Position numbers and translations under genes: made by a program. Of a DNA stretch of 64,000 nt, positions 21,175-29,512 are shown piece by piece. Source of the DNA: Paracoccus solventivorans (GTDB lineage Bacteria > Pseudomonadota > Alphaproteobacteria > Rhodobacterales > Rhodobacteraceae); the NCBI RefSeq assembly GCF_900142875.1, contig NZ_FRCK01000006.1:124001-188000 (forward strand), given 5' to 3'. Position 1 is the stretch's first letter. Each line of letters begins with the position of its first letter. Under the pieces are notes generated by a model. It did no database searches and was not told the DNA's origin. It saw only the letters and a list, made by a program, of their open reading frames with translations.

Positions 21175-21983
21175 AGCAGCGCCTTGCGCAGCATGTTCAG
21201 CGCCACCGCCATCAGGAACAGCGCAAACAGCCGCTTGAGCAGCCGCGGGTTCGCCCCATGCGCCAGCGTGGCGCCCAAGGGCGCGGTCAGCAGCGTCATC
21301 GCGATCACGATGCTGAACATCGGCAGATTGACCGAGCCGAGGGTGCCCGGCGGCGCCGCGCGCGCCGGCACGAACAGGAAGCTCAGCACCGAGGGCAGCG
21401 CGATCACCGCCCCGAACCCCGCCGCCGTCGCCACCGCGCGGTGGATCGGCCGCCCGTGCAGGGTCAGCATCGGCACCCCCAGCGAGCCGCCGCCGATCCC
21501 CAGCAGCACGCCGACCAGCCCGATGGTCCCGGCCATCCCGGCCCGGCGCGCGCCCGTGGGCGGGGTCTCGGCCAGCCGCCACTCGGCCCGGCTGAACAGC
21601 ATGTAGCTGGCAACCACGAACACCAGCACCGCAAAGATCATCTGCAACTCGCGGGTGCCCAGCCGCGACACCAGCCAGACGCCGGCCATGGCGCCCAGCA
21701 TGATCCAGGGCGCCCAGAGCCGCAGGATCTGCCACTCCACCGCGCCCTTGCGGTGATGCGCCAGCACCGAGCGGATCGAGGTGACGAAGATCGTCGCCAG
21801 CGAGGTCGCCAGGCAGATCTGCATCACATCCGGCCCGCCATAGCCCGCCGCGGTCAGGATCGCGACGAAGGCCGGCACCAGCACGATGCCGCCGCCGACC
21901 CCCAGCAACCCGGCCAGGATCCCGGCGAAACCGCCGGCCAGCAGCAGCGCGGCCAGATAGGGCAACAGGGCAGTCACGGTCAT
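21171..21983 (-). CDS. TSUP family (TauE/SafE) membrane transporter
   Basis: A 270-residue polytopic protein of the sulfite exporter TauE/SafE family (formerly DUF81). Family features are the N-terminal LLGVGGGIVLVPAF near residue 25 and its pseudo-repeat LLGIGGGSLGVPML near residue 160, and eight or so helices. Members export sulfite, sulfoacetate or other organosulfur anions; the substrate here is not evident from neighbours. The ATG at 21983 starts a normal membrane N-terminus; the longer frame from 22013 is less likely. Confidence 0.85.
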   Translation of the reverse strand: MTVTALLPYLAALLLAGGFAGILAGLLGVGGGIVLVPAFVAILTAAGYGGPDVMQICLATSLATIFVTSIRSVLAHHRKGAVEWQILRLWAPWIMLGAMAGVWLVSRLGTRELQMIFAVLVFVVASYMLFSRAEWRLAETPPTGARRAGMAGTIGLVGVLLGIGGGSLGVPMLTLHGRPIHRAVATAAGFGAVIALPSVLSFLFVPARAAPPGTLGSVNLPMFSIVIAMTLLTAPLGATLAHGANPRLLKRLFALFLMAVALNMLRKALL

Positions 21984-22060
21984 CGGAAACCTCACGCAAG
22001 ACCGCGCGCCCATAGCGTGCCCGCCACGGCAAGGCCAGCACCACAGGGCGGGGCTTCTTC

Positions 22061-22330
22061 CCCGTGCCGGCCGAGGTCAGATCGCCCGCAGGCAAACCCC
22101 GCCGAACCGCCCCCCGCGCCTCCGCCGTGGAAAGGCATTTCTTCTGTCGCGCCAGCCGCAGTCAGATTGCCCGCGGGCAAACCCGCCGAACCGCCCGCGC
22201 GCCTCCGTCCTCCGCCGCGGAAAGGCATTTTTTCCTTCGCGCTGGCCGCAGTCAGACGCCCCCCGGGCCAACCTCACTGAACCGCCCACCGCATCCCTGC
22301 TTCTCCCCCCCGCAGAAAGGCATTTCTTCC
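22061..22330. repeat. Three direct repeats of 85-95 bp between the TSUP gene and dusA
   Basis: Three diverged units share in order GTCAGA, a GCCCGCGGGCAAAC-like block, CGCCGAACCGCCC, a CGCCTCCG segment and GAAAGGCATTTcTTCc. The GTCAG anchors are at 22076, 22161 and 22251, and AAAGGCATTT begins at 22131, 22221 and about 22317. The units carry no sustained coding potential. The whole 21984-22390 gap holds nothing else except repeat copy C. Confidence 0.75.
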
Positions 22331-22333
22331 GTG

Positions 22334-22376
22334 CCAAAATATCCTCCGGGGGTGCGGGGGTGAAAAACCCCCGCGC
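22334..22376 (+). repeat. Dispersed palindromic repeat, copy C
   Basis: CCAAAATATCCTCCGGGGGT followed by a GGGGGT and ACCCCC hairpin, next to the three direct repeats and 15 bases beyond the dusA stop. It lacks the TTCGGGCGGTTC arm found in copies A and B. Confidence 0.6.
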
Positions 22377-22390
22377 GCAACGCCGCAGCG

Positions 22391-23371
22391 CTACGCTGCG
22401 TCGCCTTCGACCGCCGCCAGCGCCGCATCGTAATCCGCCAGCCCGCCGCTGCTGCCGCGTTCCGAAAGAATCCGCCGCCAGGCCCGCGCGCCGGGGCGGC
22501 CGTGGAACAGCCCCAGCATGTGGCGGGTGATCTGGTGCATCCGCCCGCCGCGCTCGAGATGGCGGGCGATCTCCCCGCGCATCGCCCGCGCCGCATCGAG
22601 CGGGTCGGAAAACGGCGGGGTCTCGCCCCACAGCGCATCCGCCTGCCCCAGGATCGCCCAGGGTTCGTGATAGGCGGCGCGCCCGACCATCACCCCGTCC
22701 ATCACCGCCAGATGCTCGCGCAGCTGTTGCAGCGAGCCGATGCCGCCGTTGATCGACAGGCGCAGCCGCGGGAAGGCCGCCTTCATCGCGTGGACCAGCG
22801 GATAGTCCAGCGGCGGGATCTCGCGGTTCTCGCGCGGGCTCAGCCCCTGCAGCCAGGCCTTGCGGGCGTGGATGATGACGCGGCGCACGCCGGCCTGTTC
22901 CAGCACAGACAGGAAGCTGGGCAGCACCTCGGCCGGGTCCTGGTCGTCGACGCCGATGCGGCATTTCACCGTCACCTCGACGGGGCTGGCCGCCTGCATC
23001 GCGGCCACGCATTCGGCGACCAGCGCCGGGGTCTTCATCAGCACCGCCCCGAAACAGCCGGACTGCACCCGGTCGCTGGGGCAGCCGACGTTCAGGTTGA
23101 TCTCGGCATAGCCGCGGTCGCCCGCGATCCGCGTCGCCTCGGCCAGCTCGGCCGGGTCCGAGCCGCCCAGCTGCAGCGCCACCGGATGCTCGGCCGCATC
23201 GTGGTCCAAGAGCCGCGCCCGGTCGCCGTGGATCACGGCCGGCGCGGTCACCATCTCGGTATACAGCAGCGCCCGGCGGCTGAGCCGACGGTGGAAGCCG
23301 CGGCAGGCGCGGTCGGTCCAGTCGAGCATGGGCGCAACCGAAAGCCTGTGTGCCGAATCAAGGTCCTGCAT
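22391..23371 (-). CDS. dusA: tRNA-dihydrouridine synthase DusA
   Basis: FMN enzyme that reduces uridines 20/20a in the tRNA D-loop. The 326-residue protein has the family start LSVAPMLDWTDRACRGFHR, the LQLGGSDP block, the catalytic cysteine in INLNVGCPSDRVQSGCFGAVLM near residue 95, KCRIGVDDQD (FMN/RNA contact) and GVMVGRAAYHEPW near 211. These features mark the DusA rather than DusB group. The ATG at 23371 is chosen; an upstream frame to 23437 has no support. Confidence 0.93.
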   Translation of the reverse strand: MQDLDSAHRLSVAPMLDWTDRACRGFHRRLSRRALLYTEMVTAPAVIHGDRARLLDHDAAEHPVALQLGGSDPAELAEATRIAGDRGYAEINLNVGCPSDRVQSGCFGAVLMKTPALVAECVAAMQAASPVEVTVKCRIGVDDQDPAEVLPSFLSVLEQAGVRRVIIHARKAWLQGLSPRENREIPPLDYPLVHAMKAAFPRLRLSINGGIGSLQQLREHLAVMDGVMVGRAAYHEPWAILGQADALWGETPPFSDPLDAARAMRGEIARHLERGGRMHQITRHMLGLFHGRPGARAWRRILSERGSSGGLADYDAALAAVEGDAA

Positions 23372-23924
23372 GTTCCAAACCACGGGCGCCGCCGGTCCGG
23401 GAACGCTGTCCCGGCGGTCCGCCCTTGTCCTTGTCATGATCCCGGCCGCACTGCCGGGCCGGCCGGGCTGTCCTTACTATGCCACGCCCCGACCACCAAC
23501 CCCCGTCGCCCCGCCCGGGCGGTTGACAGGGGTTTGTCCTCCACGTTACGAGGCCCTCGTCCTTATCCAAGCGTTTTTTGTCAGGCACCGGACATCCCCC
23601 GCCAGCACGACAAAAGAGGACGCAGGATCGGATGCAGCCCCGACATATTTCCATCGCCGGTCTCGATCGCCACGCTGCTGCGCGACGTGCCAGGCTGCAC
23701 ATCAGCCTGCCGCTGACCCGCCCCGCGCCGGGGCGGACAAATCGCCGCAGAACCGGCGTAGCCGCGGAAATCCCGGAGTTTTCGCCGCCTTCGCCGCTCA
23801 ACCGCAGGAACCCGCGTCGCCGGTTCTTATAGACAAGACCAACCGAATCACTCTACTTTTTCCTCCCGAATCCGTCCCGTCACAGCGTCCCGTCACCCGC
23901 CGGGACCGGCACAAGGAATCCATC
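23372..23924. other. 553-bp gap upstream of the iron-uptake cluster
   Basis: No credible coding frame. A perfect -35 hexamer TTGACA (23523-23528) is followed after 17 bases by TTACGA (23546-23551), a possible plus-strand promoter 370 bases before the imelysin-like gene. The last 110 bases before that gene are AT-richer than the window. I looked for Irr-, RirA- or Fur-like palindromes and found none that I can support. Confidence 0.35.
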
Positions 23925-24968
23925 ATGCAGGCGATCCGCACGATGACCGCGCTGGCCGCGCTTTTCGCCCTTGGCAGCGCCGCACAGGCCGCGACCGAGG
24001 CCGAGGGCTTGGCCGAGGTCAAGGCCTTCACCCTCGAACACAACGCCGCGCTGATCGCCGAGGCGCAGAAGATGCAGGCGACGGCCGAGGGCTACGCCGC
24101 CATCATCGACGCCCATGGCGGCGACTACGCCAAGGCGTGGGAGGCCGAGGGGCCGAAGCTGGCCACCGCGGTCAAGGATCTGCGCGCGCACTGGCTGGCG
24201 GCCTCGAACCAGTACGAGACCATCGAGGGCATCGTCGCCGGCATCCCCTCGACCGCGAAATACGACCTCATCCTCGACGCCGGGAACCCGGGGACCGAGG
24301 CCGAGGATGTGGCCGAATACGACCTGACACTGCCCGACGGCACCGTGCTGGAACGCCCCGGCAGCCTGTTCCACTCGATCACCGAGCCGCTGTTCTGGGG
24401 CACTGACGAGGCGCATGTGAAGCAGGCCGCCGATCTGGACGGCGACGGCCAGACCGGCCGCGGCGAGGTGCTGTTCGACGCCAATCTGGCGGTCGGCGCC
24501 GCCCGCGGCATGGTCGAATGGGCCACCGCGCTGGAAACCGACATGAAGGCGTGGGAGCCGAACCGCGACGACGCCTTCACCGCGGTGGTGACGATGACGC
24601 CCACGGTCGGCGACTATTTCGGCGAGTGGAAGGAATCGCAGTTCCTCGGCGGCGACAGCGCGGCCTTTGTCGCGCAGAGCCGCCTCGTCGACGTGACCGG
24701 CATCATGTCGGGCTGCGAGCGGATGTACCGCTCGGCCATCTCGCCGGTGGTCGCGGCCGACGACCCGGCGCTCGACAGCTCGATCTCGGGCGGGTTCGAG
24801 GAACTGCTGGCGCTGATCGCCGACACCCGCGGCCGCGAGGAACAGGGCGACACGTTCTCGCCCGAGGAAGCCGACGCGCTGGGGGCCGAGGCCCAGGACC
24901 TGGCCGAGCGCATCGTCGCGCAGGTGCTGCAGGCCGCGGCCAAGCACGGGGTGGACATCAAGAGCTGA
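23925..24968 (+). CDS. Secreted imelysin-like (M75 family) protein with an EF-hand loop
   Basis: A 347-residue exported protein (signal peptide ends near SAAQA, residue 22). It is alpha-helical and acidic, as in the imelysin/EfeM-EfeO M75 family of bacterial iron-uptake proteins. The family metal signature GxHxxE followed by LLWG appears in altered form as FHSITEPLFWG at residues 149-159, with one residue more between His and Glu. Residues 170-181 (DLDGDGQTGRGE) form a canonical 12-residue EF-hand calcium loop. AAGGA lies just before the ATG at 23925. It is the first gene of a cluster with cytochrome b, pentaheme cytochrome c and FTR1 permease, so a periplasmic iron-capture role is likely (inference). 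Confidence in the family is moderate. Confidence 0.72.
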   Translation: MQAIRTMTALAALFALGSAAQAATEAEGLAEVKAFTLEHNAALIAEAQKMQATAEGYAAIIDAHGGDYAKAWEAEGPKLATAVKDLRAHWLAASNQYETIEGIVAGIPSTAKYDLILDAGNPGTEAEDVAEYDLTLPDGTVLERPGSLFHSITEPLFWGTDEAHVKQAADLDGDGQTGRGEVLFDANLAVGAARGMVEWATALETDMKAWEPNRDDAFTAVVTMTPTVGDYFGEWKESQFLGGDSAAFVAQSRLVDVTGIMSGCERMYRSAISPVVAADDPALDSSISGGFEELLALIADTRGREEQGDTFSPEEADALGAEAQDLAERIVAQVLQAAAKHGVDIKS

Positions 24969-25280
24969 TCCCGGGCCGGGCGGGCGGACTGCGAACAACC
25001 GCGCGGCCCGGCAACCCCGGTCGGACGATCGCCCCAAGGCGCGGCGCAGGGTCGCAGGCTGGGGGCGCATACTGGCGCCGCGGAATGGAATGTGGTCCAG
25101 CCCGCCGATGCTGCCCCGGGACGCGGGGCCGCAACCGGCGCTTCGGACCACGGCGCAACGGCCCGGGCGCGGGCCGTGGATACGGCCCCCGCGGCGGGCC
25201 GGACAGCAGCCCCACCGCGGGGTTTCGGATTTGGGGGGCGGACCGGCCGGCCCGTCCCCGCAGCTTTCAGGACGGACATC
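24969..25280. other. 312-bp GC-rich spacer inside the iron-uptake cluster
   Basis: Between the imelysin-like gene and the cytochrome b gene. It contains several short GC palindromes but no convincing gene, terminator with T-tract or promoter. An in-frame extension of the cytochrome gene back to 25092 exists but is Ala/Gly/Arg-rich and unlike a signal or membrane segment. Confidence 0.4.
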
Positions 25281-25769
25281 ATGGGACAAGCCATCCGCCA
25301 TCCCGCCCCCCTTGCCATCACCCCCATCAGCCATGCCCCGCCGCGCGGCGGCAACCTGCGCTCGGGCATCCAGACGGCGCTGTTCGCGGCGCTGTTCGTG
25401 TCGGGGCTGGCGCTGTGGCTGTGGCCGCAGGACGCGATCGTGGTGCTGGCGCATCTTGCCGGGGGGCTGGTGCTGCTGGTCCTGCTGGTGCCGTGGCTGG
25501 TCCGGCATCTGCCGACCGGGCTGGCGCATAGCCAGCGCCGCGGCTTCACCATCCTGTCCTGGGCGCTGCTGGCCGCCTTCGTGCTGGTGCTGGCGACCGG
25601 GGTCGCCATGTCGCTGCCGGCGGGCGCCTGGATCGCCGGCGTGGTCTGGTTCTGGCCGCGCGAGGTGACCGAGGCGCTGTCCTTCCTGCATCTCTGGGGC
25701 AGCTGGGCGGCGGCGGCCGGGTTCGTCCTGCATCTCGGCCTGCGCCACTGGGCCTGGGGGCAGCCATGA
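25281..25769 (+). CDS. Small cytochrome b561-like membrane protein
   Basis: A 162-residue protein with four predicted membrane helices (about 30-50, 54-74, 88-110, 130-155) after a short cytoplasmic N-terminus. Histidines placed for haem ligation are in the second helix (VLAHLAGG and RHLPTG) and the fourth (LHLWGSW, LHLGLRH), the pattern of di-haem cytochrome b subunits that pass electrons between quinone and a periplasmic cytochrome c. It overlaps the pentaheme cytochrome gene by ATGA, so the two are made together. Start ATG at 25281 with AGGACGG upstream. The family assignment is by pattern; electron direction is not decidable from sequence. Confidence 0.68.
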   Translation: MGQAIRHPAPLAITPISHAPPRGGNLRSGIQTALFAALFVSGLALWLWPQDAIVVLAHLAGGLVLLVLLVPWLVRHLPTGLAHSQRRGFTILSWALLAAFVLVLATGVAMSLPAGAWIAGVVWFWPREVTEALSFLHLWGSWAAAAGFVLHLGLRHWAWGQP

Positions 25770-27316
25770 AGACGCAGTTCCGCTATCACATCCGGCCGCT
25801 GGCCCTTGCCGCGCTGGCCGCGGCTGCGGGGCTGGGGCTTTACGCCGCCCTAGCCCCGGCGCCGCAGCCGACCGGAGTGGCGCTGGCGGCGGTGCCCTAT
25901 TACTCGCTGCCCTTCGGCCCCGACGAGACCGGCGAGGACCGCCCGTTCTGGCCCTCGCGGATGCAAAGCGCCACCGGCCGGATGACCGACCCCGCGCGGC
26001 TGCCAAGCTCGGCCGAATGCGGCAGCTGCCACCGGACCGAGTTCGAGGAATGGGCCGGCTCGCTGCACGCCGCCGCCGACCGCGACCTGATCTATGAAGC
26101 CACCGTGGACGCCAATGTCGACCTGCTGCGCCACGGCGCCGAGCAGGGCCGGTTCTGCGAGGGCTGCCACGCCCCGGGCGAGATGCTGGCCGGCCGCGTC
26201 ACCCGCCATGTCGCCGTCCCCCCGGCCGATGCGCTGACCGAAGGGGTCAGCTGCATCGCCTGCCACACCGCCACCCATGCCGACCCGGTCGAAGGCAACG
26301 GCGCCCTGACGCTGGCCTATGACCGCGCCGAGGCCGAGCGCGACGGCCCGCAGGGCGCGGCGCTGCTGGCCGATCCACGCGCGCATCTGGCCGCCTACGG
26401 CGCCCCCGACACCACGAAACTGCTGGCCGGGTCCGAGATCTGCGGCGCCTGCCACACCGAGGCCTACGACCTGTCGATGTCCCGCGCCGAGACACGGCAG
26501 GACGTGCAGTCCACCTTCGTCGAATGGCGCGACAGCTGGTATGCGCGCAACGGCGTCACCTGCCAGGACTGCCACATGGCCGACGACCCGGCCGCGCAGG
26601 TGATGGCGCTGCGTGAAGGCAGGCTGGACAAGCCTGCGCGCTATTCGCACCGCTTCATCGGCGCCAACCACGTGATGACCGACACCTCGCTGGGCGACAC
26701 GCTGAGCGTGCTGCGCGGCGGGCTGCTGCCCGGGGTGGACCGCGACCTCAATCAGGCGACGCTGGCCGAACAGGCGCGGCAGACGACCGAGTTCCTCAGG
26801 ACCGCCGCCGGGCTCGAGCTGCGCGGCACCACCGCCACCGCCGAGGGGCTGCATGTCGAGCTCGCGGTGCAGAACCTCGGTGCCGGCCACAACCTGCCGA
26901 CCGGGGTCAACGACCAGAAGCACATGTGGCTGGAAATCCACCTGACCGACGCCACCGGCGCCGAGATCTTCCGCTCGGGCGGCGATGCCGAGCGGCTGGG
27001 GGTCGAGGATCCGCAGGCGGTGGCCTGGCTGGAACATTTCCTCGACAACAAGGGCCAGCGGATCACCGGCCACCTGACCTTTGCCACCGCGCGGGTGGAG
27101 TGGGTGCGCAAGCCGATCCCGCCCCGCGGCGAAGAGCTGGTAGGCTACGACATTCCCCTGCCCCCAGATGCCCAAGGCCCGTTCAGGCTGACGGCGCAGC
27201 TGCATTACCGGGTGGCGCTGCCGGACCTGATCTACCAGAACCTGCGCCGCACCCTGCCGGTGCCGTCCTTCACCCTGGCCGAGCTCTCGGCCGACCTGCC
27301 GGAGCAAGCGCGGTGA
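25766..27316 (+). CDS. Pentaheme cytochrome c (cytochrome c554-like), membrane-anchored
   Basis: A 516-residue protein with an N-terminal uncleaved or signal helix (residues 10-30) and five CxxCH haem sites: CGSCH 85-89, CEGCH 131-135, CIACH 163-167, CGACH 226-230 and CQDCH 266-270. Additional histidines (RHVA, HRFIGANH) can serve as distal ligands. The C-terminal 200 residues hold no haem site and look like the beta domain found in other multihaem c554-type proteins (AGHNLPTG motif). It overlaps cytochrome b upstream (ATGA) and FTR1 downstream (GTGA). Multihaem cytochromes of this type usually serve in nitrogen or metal redox; here the neighbours point to iron. Confidence 0.8.
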   Translation: MKTQFRYHIRPLALAALAAAAGLGLYAALAPAPQPTGVALAAVPYYSLPFGPDETGEDRPFWPSRMQSATGRMTDPARLPSSAECGSCHRTEFEEWAGSLHAAADRDLIYEATVDANVDLLRHGAEQGRFCEGCHAPGEMLAGRVTRHVAVPPADALTEGVSCIACHTATHADPVEGNGALTLAYDRAEAERDGPQGAALLADPRAHLAAYGAPDTTKLLAGSEICGACHTEAYDLSMSRAETRQDVQSTFVEWRDSWYARNGVTCQDCHMADDPAAQVMALREGRLDKPARYSHRFIGANHVMTDTSLGDTLSVLRGGLLPGVDRDLNQATLAEQARQTTEFLRTAAGLELRGTTATAEGLHVELAVQNLGAGHNLPTGVNDQKHMWLEIHLTDATGAEIFRSGGDAERLGVEDPQAVAWLEHFLDNKGQRITGHLTFATARVEWVRKPIPPRGEELVGYDIPLPPDAQGPFRLTAQLHYRVALPDLIYQNLRRTLPVPSFTLAELSADLPEQAR

Positions 27317-29505
27317 GACTGCTGGTCCTTCTTCTCTGCCTGATCGCCGGCCCGGCGCTGGCCGACACCCCCTGGTCCGCCGCCGAGACGCTGCGCAGCG
27401 AGGCCGGGCGGATCGAGCGGCTGCTCTACCGCCAGACCACGCCCGAGCGCGAGGCCGAGATCGCCACCCGCCTCGGCACCATGCGCGCGGCCTGGGACGG
27501 GGCGGCGGCCGCTTTCGGGCCGGGCGATGCGGCGCAGGCGCTGGCCGACCATGCCGCGGCAGCCGCGGCCGGCGACGCGCCCGAGGCGGCGCGGCAGCGC
27601 CAGCTGCTCTGGGCCCGGCTGATGGCCACTTCCCGCGACCATGCGCTGGCGGCGCTGGCGGCGGGCGATGCCGCGGCGGCCTCGGGCTGGCTCAACATCC
27701 GCGACTATGCCCGCGCCTCGGGCGACACCGCCGCGGTGCTGGCGGTCAAGGCGCTGTCCGAGGGGCAGCTGGACCCCGCCGCCGCCCGCGACGCGGTCGA
27801 GGCGGAGTTGCTGACCGTCGCCGCCTCGGAACTGCGGCTGGCGCTGACCCGCGCGGCCGAGGACGCCGCCGGCGACCGCTGGGTGCAATATGCCGGCGAC
27901 CGCGGCCGCATCGAGGGGCTGGTCGCCTATCTGCGGGGCAACCTGACCGAGAGGCTGGGACCCGAGGCCGTCGCGGCCATCGATGCCGACCTCGCCCGCG
28001 CCGCCGACGACCCGGCGGCGCTGGACGCGGTGGCCGCGCAGCTCTCGGGTTATGCCCCGGTCGCGCTTTCGCCCGAGGAGCAGCTGCGACGCGCCCGGCT
28101 TTTGCGCCGCTTCACCGCGCTGGTCTGGGTGGAATACAAGGACGGCGTCCGCGATGGCGAGATCAGCCAGCCGATCGAATACCACGAGGCGCGGCTGTTC
28201 CGCGACCGCGCCGCGCTGATCCTCGGCGACCTCGCCCCGGGCATGGCGGACCGTGCCGCGGCCGAGCGGCTGGCTGCGCTGCTGGCCGAAACCAAGGCGG
28301 TGATGGACGCCAAGGCCGACGGCGTCGAACCGCTGGTGAACGAGGCGTTGGCGCTGATCGACGGCGCCTTCGGGGCCGAGGTGGCGGCCGGCGGCTATGC
28401 CGCGGCGGTCGACGCCCTGCCCGCCGCGCTGGACGAGCTGGCGCTGGTCGCGGGCTCGGGCGACTGGGCCGAGGCGGAACTCAAGCGGCTCGAGGCCTAT
28501 TCATGGTTCGACCCCGACATCGAGCAGCGGCTGGTGCCGCGGGCGCCGTCGATGGCGCTGCGGCTCGAGGCAAGGTTCTGGGAGGGCACCGCCGCCCGCC
28601 CTGGCCTCGGCCGGCTGGTCGCGGACCACGCCGCGCCCGACGCGCTGGCGGCCGAAATCGCCGGCATCAAGGCCGACCTCACTGAGGCCCGCGCCAAGAT
28701 CGAGACGCCGCTCTCGGCCACCGGCGCGGTGCTGCAATCCTCGGCGATCCTGTTCCGCGAGGGGCTCGAGGCGGTGCTGATCCTCGCCGCGCTGATGGCG
28801 GCGCTGCGGGCCGAGGGCGCCGACCCGGCCCGCTATCGCCGCGCCATCGGCGGCGGCGTGGCGCTGGCGCTGGCGGCGAGCTTTGCGCTCTGGGCCGGGG
28901 CAAGGTGGCTGTTCTCGATCTCGACGCTGGCGCGCGAGGCGATCGAGGGCGGCACCGCGCTGGTCGCCGCGGTGGTGCTGGTCTGGATGGTGCTCGGCCT
29001 CAACGCCGGCGGCGGCCATGTCGCGCGGCTGCGCCAGCGCCTTGCCGCCGGGCTGACCGCGGGGACCGTGGCGATGCTGGCCTTCCTCGTCGTCTTCCGC
29101 GAGGGGTTCGAGACGGTGCTGTTCTACGAGGCGCTGCTGGTCGATGCCGCCCCCCTGCCGGTGCTGGGCGGGCTGGTGCTGGGCGGGGGCGCCGCGCTGG
29201 CGGCGGGCTGGGCGCTGCTCGCCTCGGGGCGGCGGCTGCCGCTGGGGGTGTTCTTCCGGGTGACCTCGGTGCTGCTGGCGGTGCTGGCGGTTATGCTGGT
29301 CGGCGCCGGCATCCGCGGCTTGCAGACCGCGGCCCTGATCAGCGCGACGCCGGTTTCGTGGTTCCCCGACCGCGACTGGCTGCAGCTGTGGTTCGGCCTG
29401 TTCCCGGTCGCCGAGCCACTGGCGGCGCAGGCGGCGGTGCTGGTGATCCTGATCCTGCCGGTGCTGGGGCGGCGGCTGCGCGCCGCCGTCCCGCTGCGCG
29501 GCTGA
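27313..29505 (+). CDS. FTR1 family iron permease with large periplasmic domain
   Basis: A 730-residue protein, start GTG overlapping the cytochrome c stop. A signal peptide (ending near AGPALAD) is followed by about 450 mostly helical Ala-rich residues with no haem motif, then seven predicted membrane helices from about residue 475. The two iron-translocation motifs of the FTR1/EfeU family are FREGLEAVL near residue 478 and FREGFETVL near 595. FTR1 permeases import iron coupled to oxidation of Fe(II) at the membrane surface. Yeast Ftr1 pairs with a copper oxidase and E. coli EfeU with EfeO/EfeB; here the co-encoded partners are haem proteins. A GGCTGA/TCAGCC inverted repeat covers its stop codon. 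Confidence 0.88.
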   Translation: MRLLVLLLCLIAGPALADTPWSAAETLRSEAGRIERLLYRQTTPEREAEIATRLGTMRAAWDGAAAAFGPGDAAQALADHAAAAAAGDAPEAARQRQLLWARLMATSRDHALAALAAGDAAAASGWLNIRDYARASGDTAAVLAVKALSEGQLDPAAARDAVEAELLTVAASELRLALTRAAEDAAGDRWVQYAGDRGRIEGLVAYLRGNLTERLGPEAVAAIDADLARAADDPAALDAVAAQLSGYAPVALSPEEQLRRARLLRRFTALVWVEYKDGVRDGEISQPIEYHEARLFRDRAALILGDLAPGMADRAAAERLAALLAETKAVMDAKADGVEPLVNEALALIDGAFGAEVAAGGYAAAVDALPAALDELALVAGSGDWAEAELKRLEAYSWFDPDIEQRLVPRAPSMALRLEARFWEGTAARPGLGRLVADHAAPDALAAEIAGIKADLTEARAKIETPLSATGAVLQSSAILFREGLEAVLILAALMAALRAEGADPARYRRAIGGGVALALAASFALWAGARWLFSISTLAREAIEGGTALVAAVVLVWMVLGLNAGGGHVARLRQRLAAGLTAGTVAMLAFLVVFREGFETVLFYEALLVDAAPLPVLGGLVLGGGAALAAGWALLASGRRLPLGVFFRVTSVLLAVLAVMLVGAGIRGLQTAALISATPVSWFPDRDWLQLWFGLFPVAEPLAAQAAVLVILILPVLGRRLRAAVPLRG

Positions 29506-29512
29506 CCGTCCC

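Noticed and set aside
23372..23924. Irr/RirA/Fur operator upstream of the iron cluster
   Set aside because: No palindrome or TGA-N9-TCA style motif of convincing quality.
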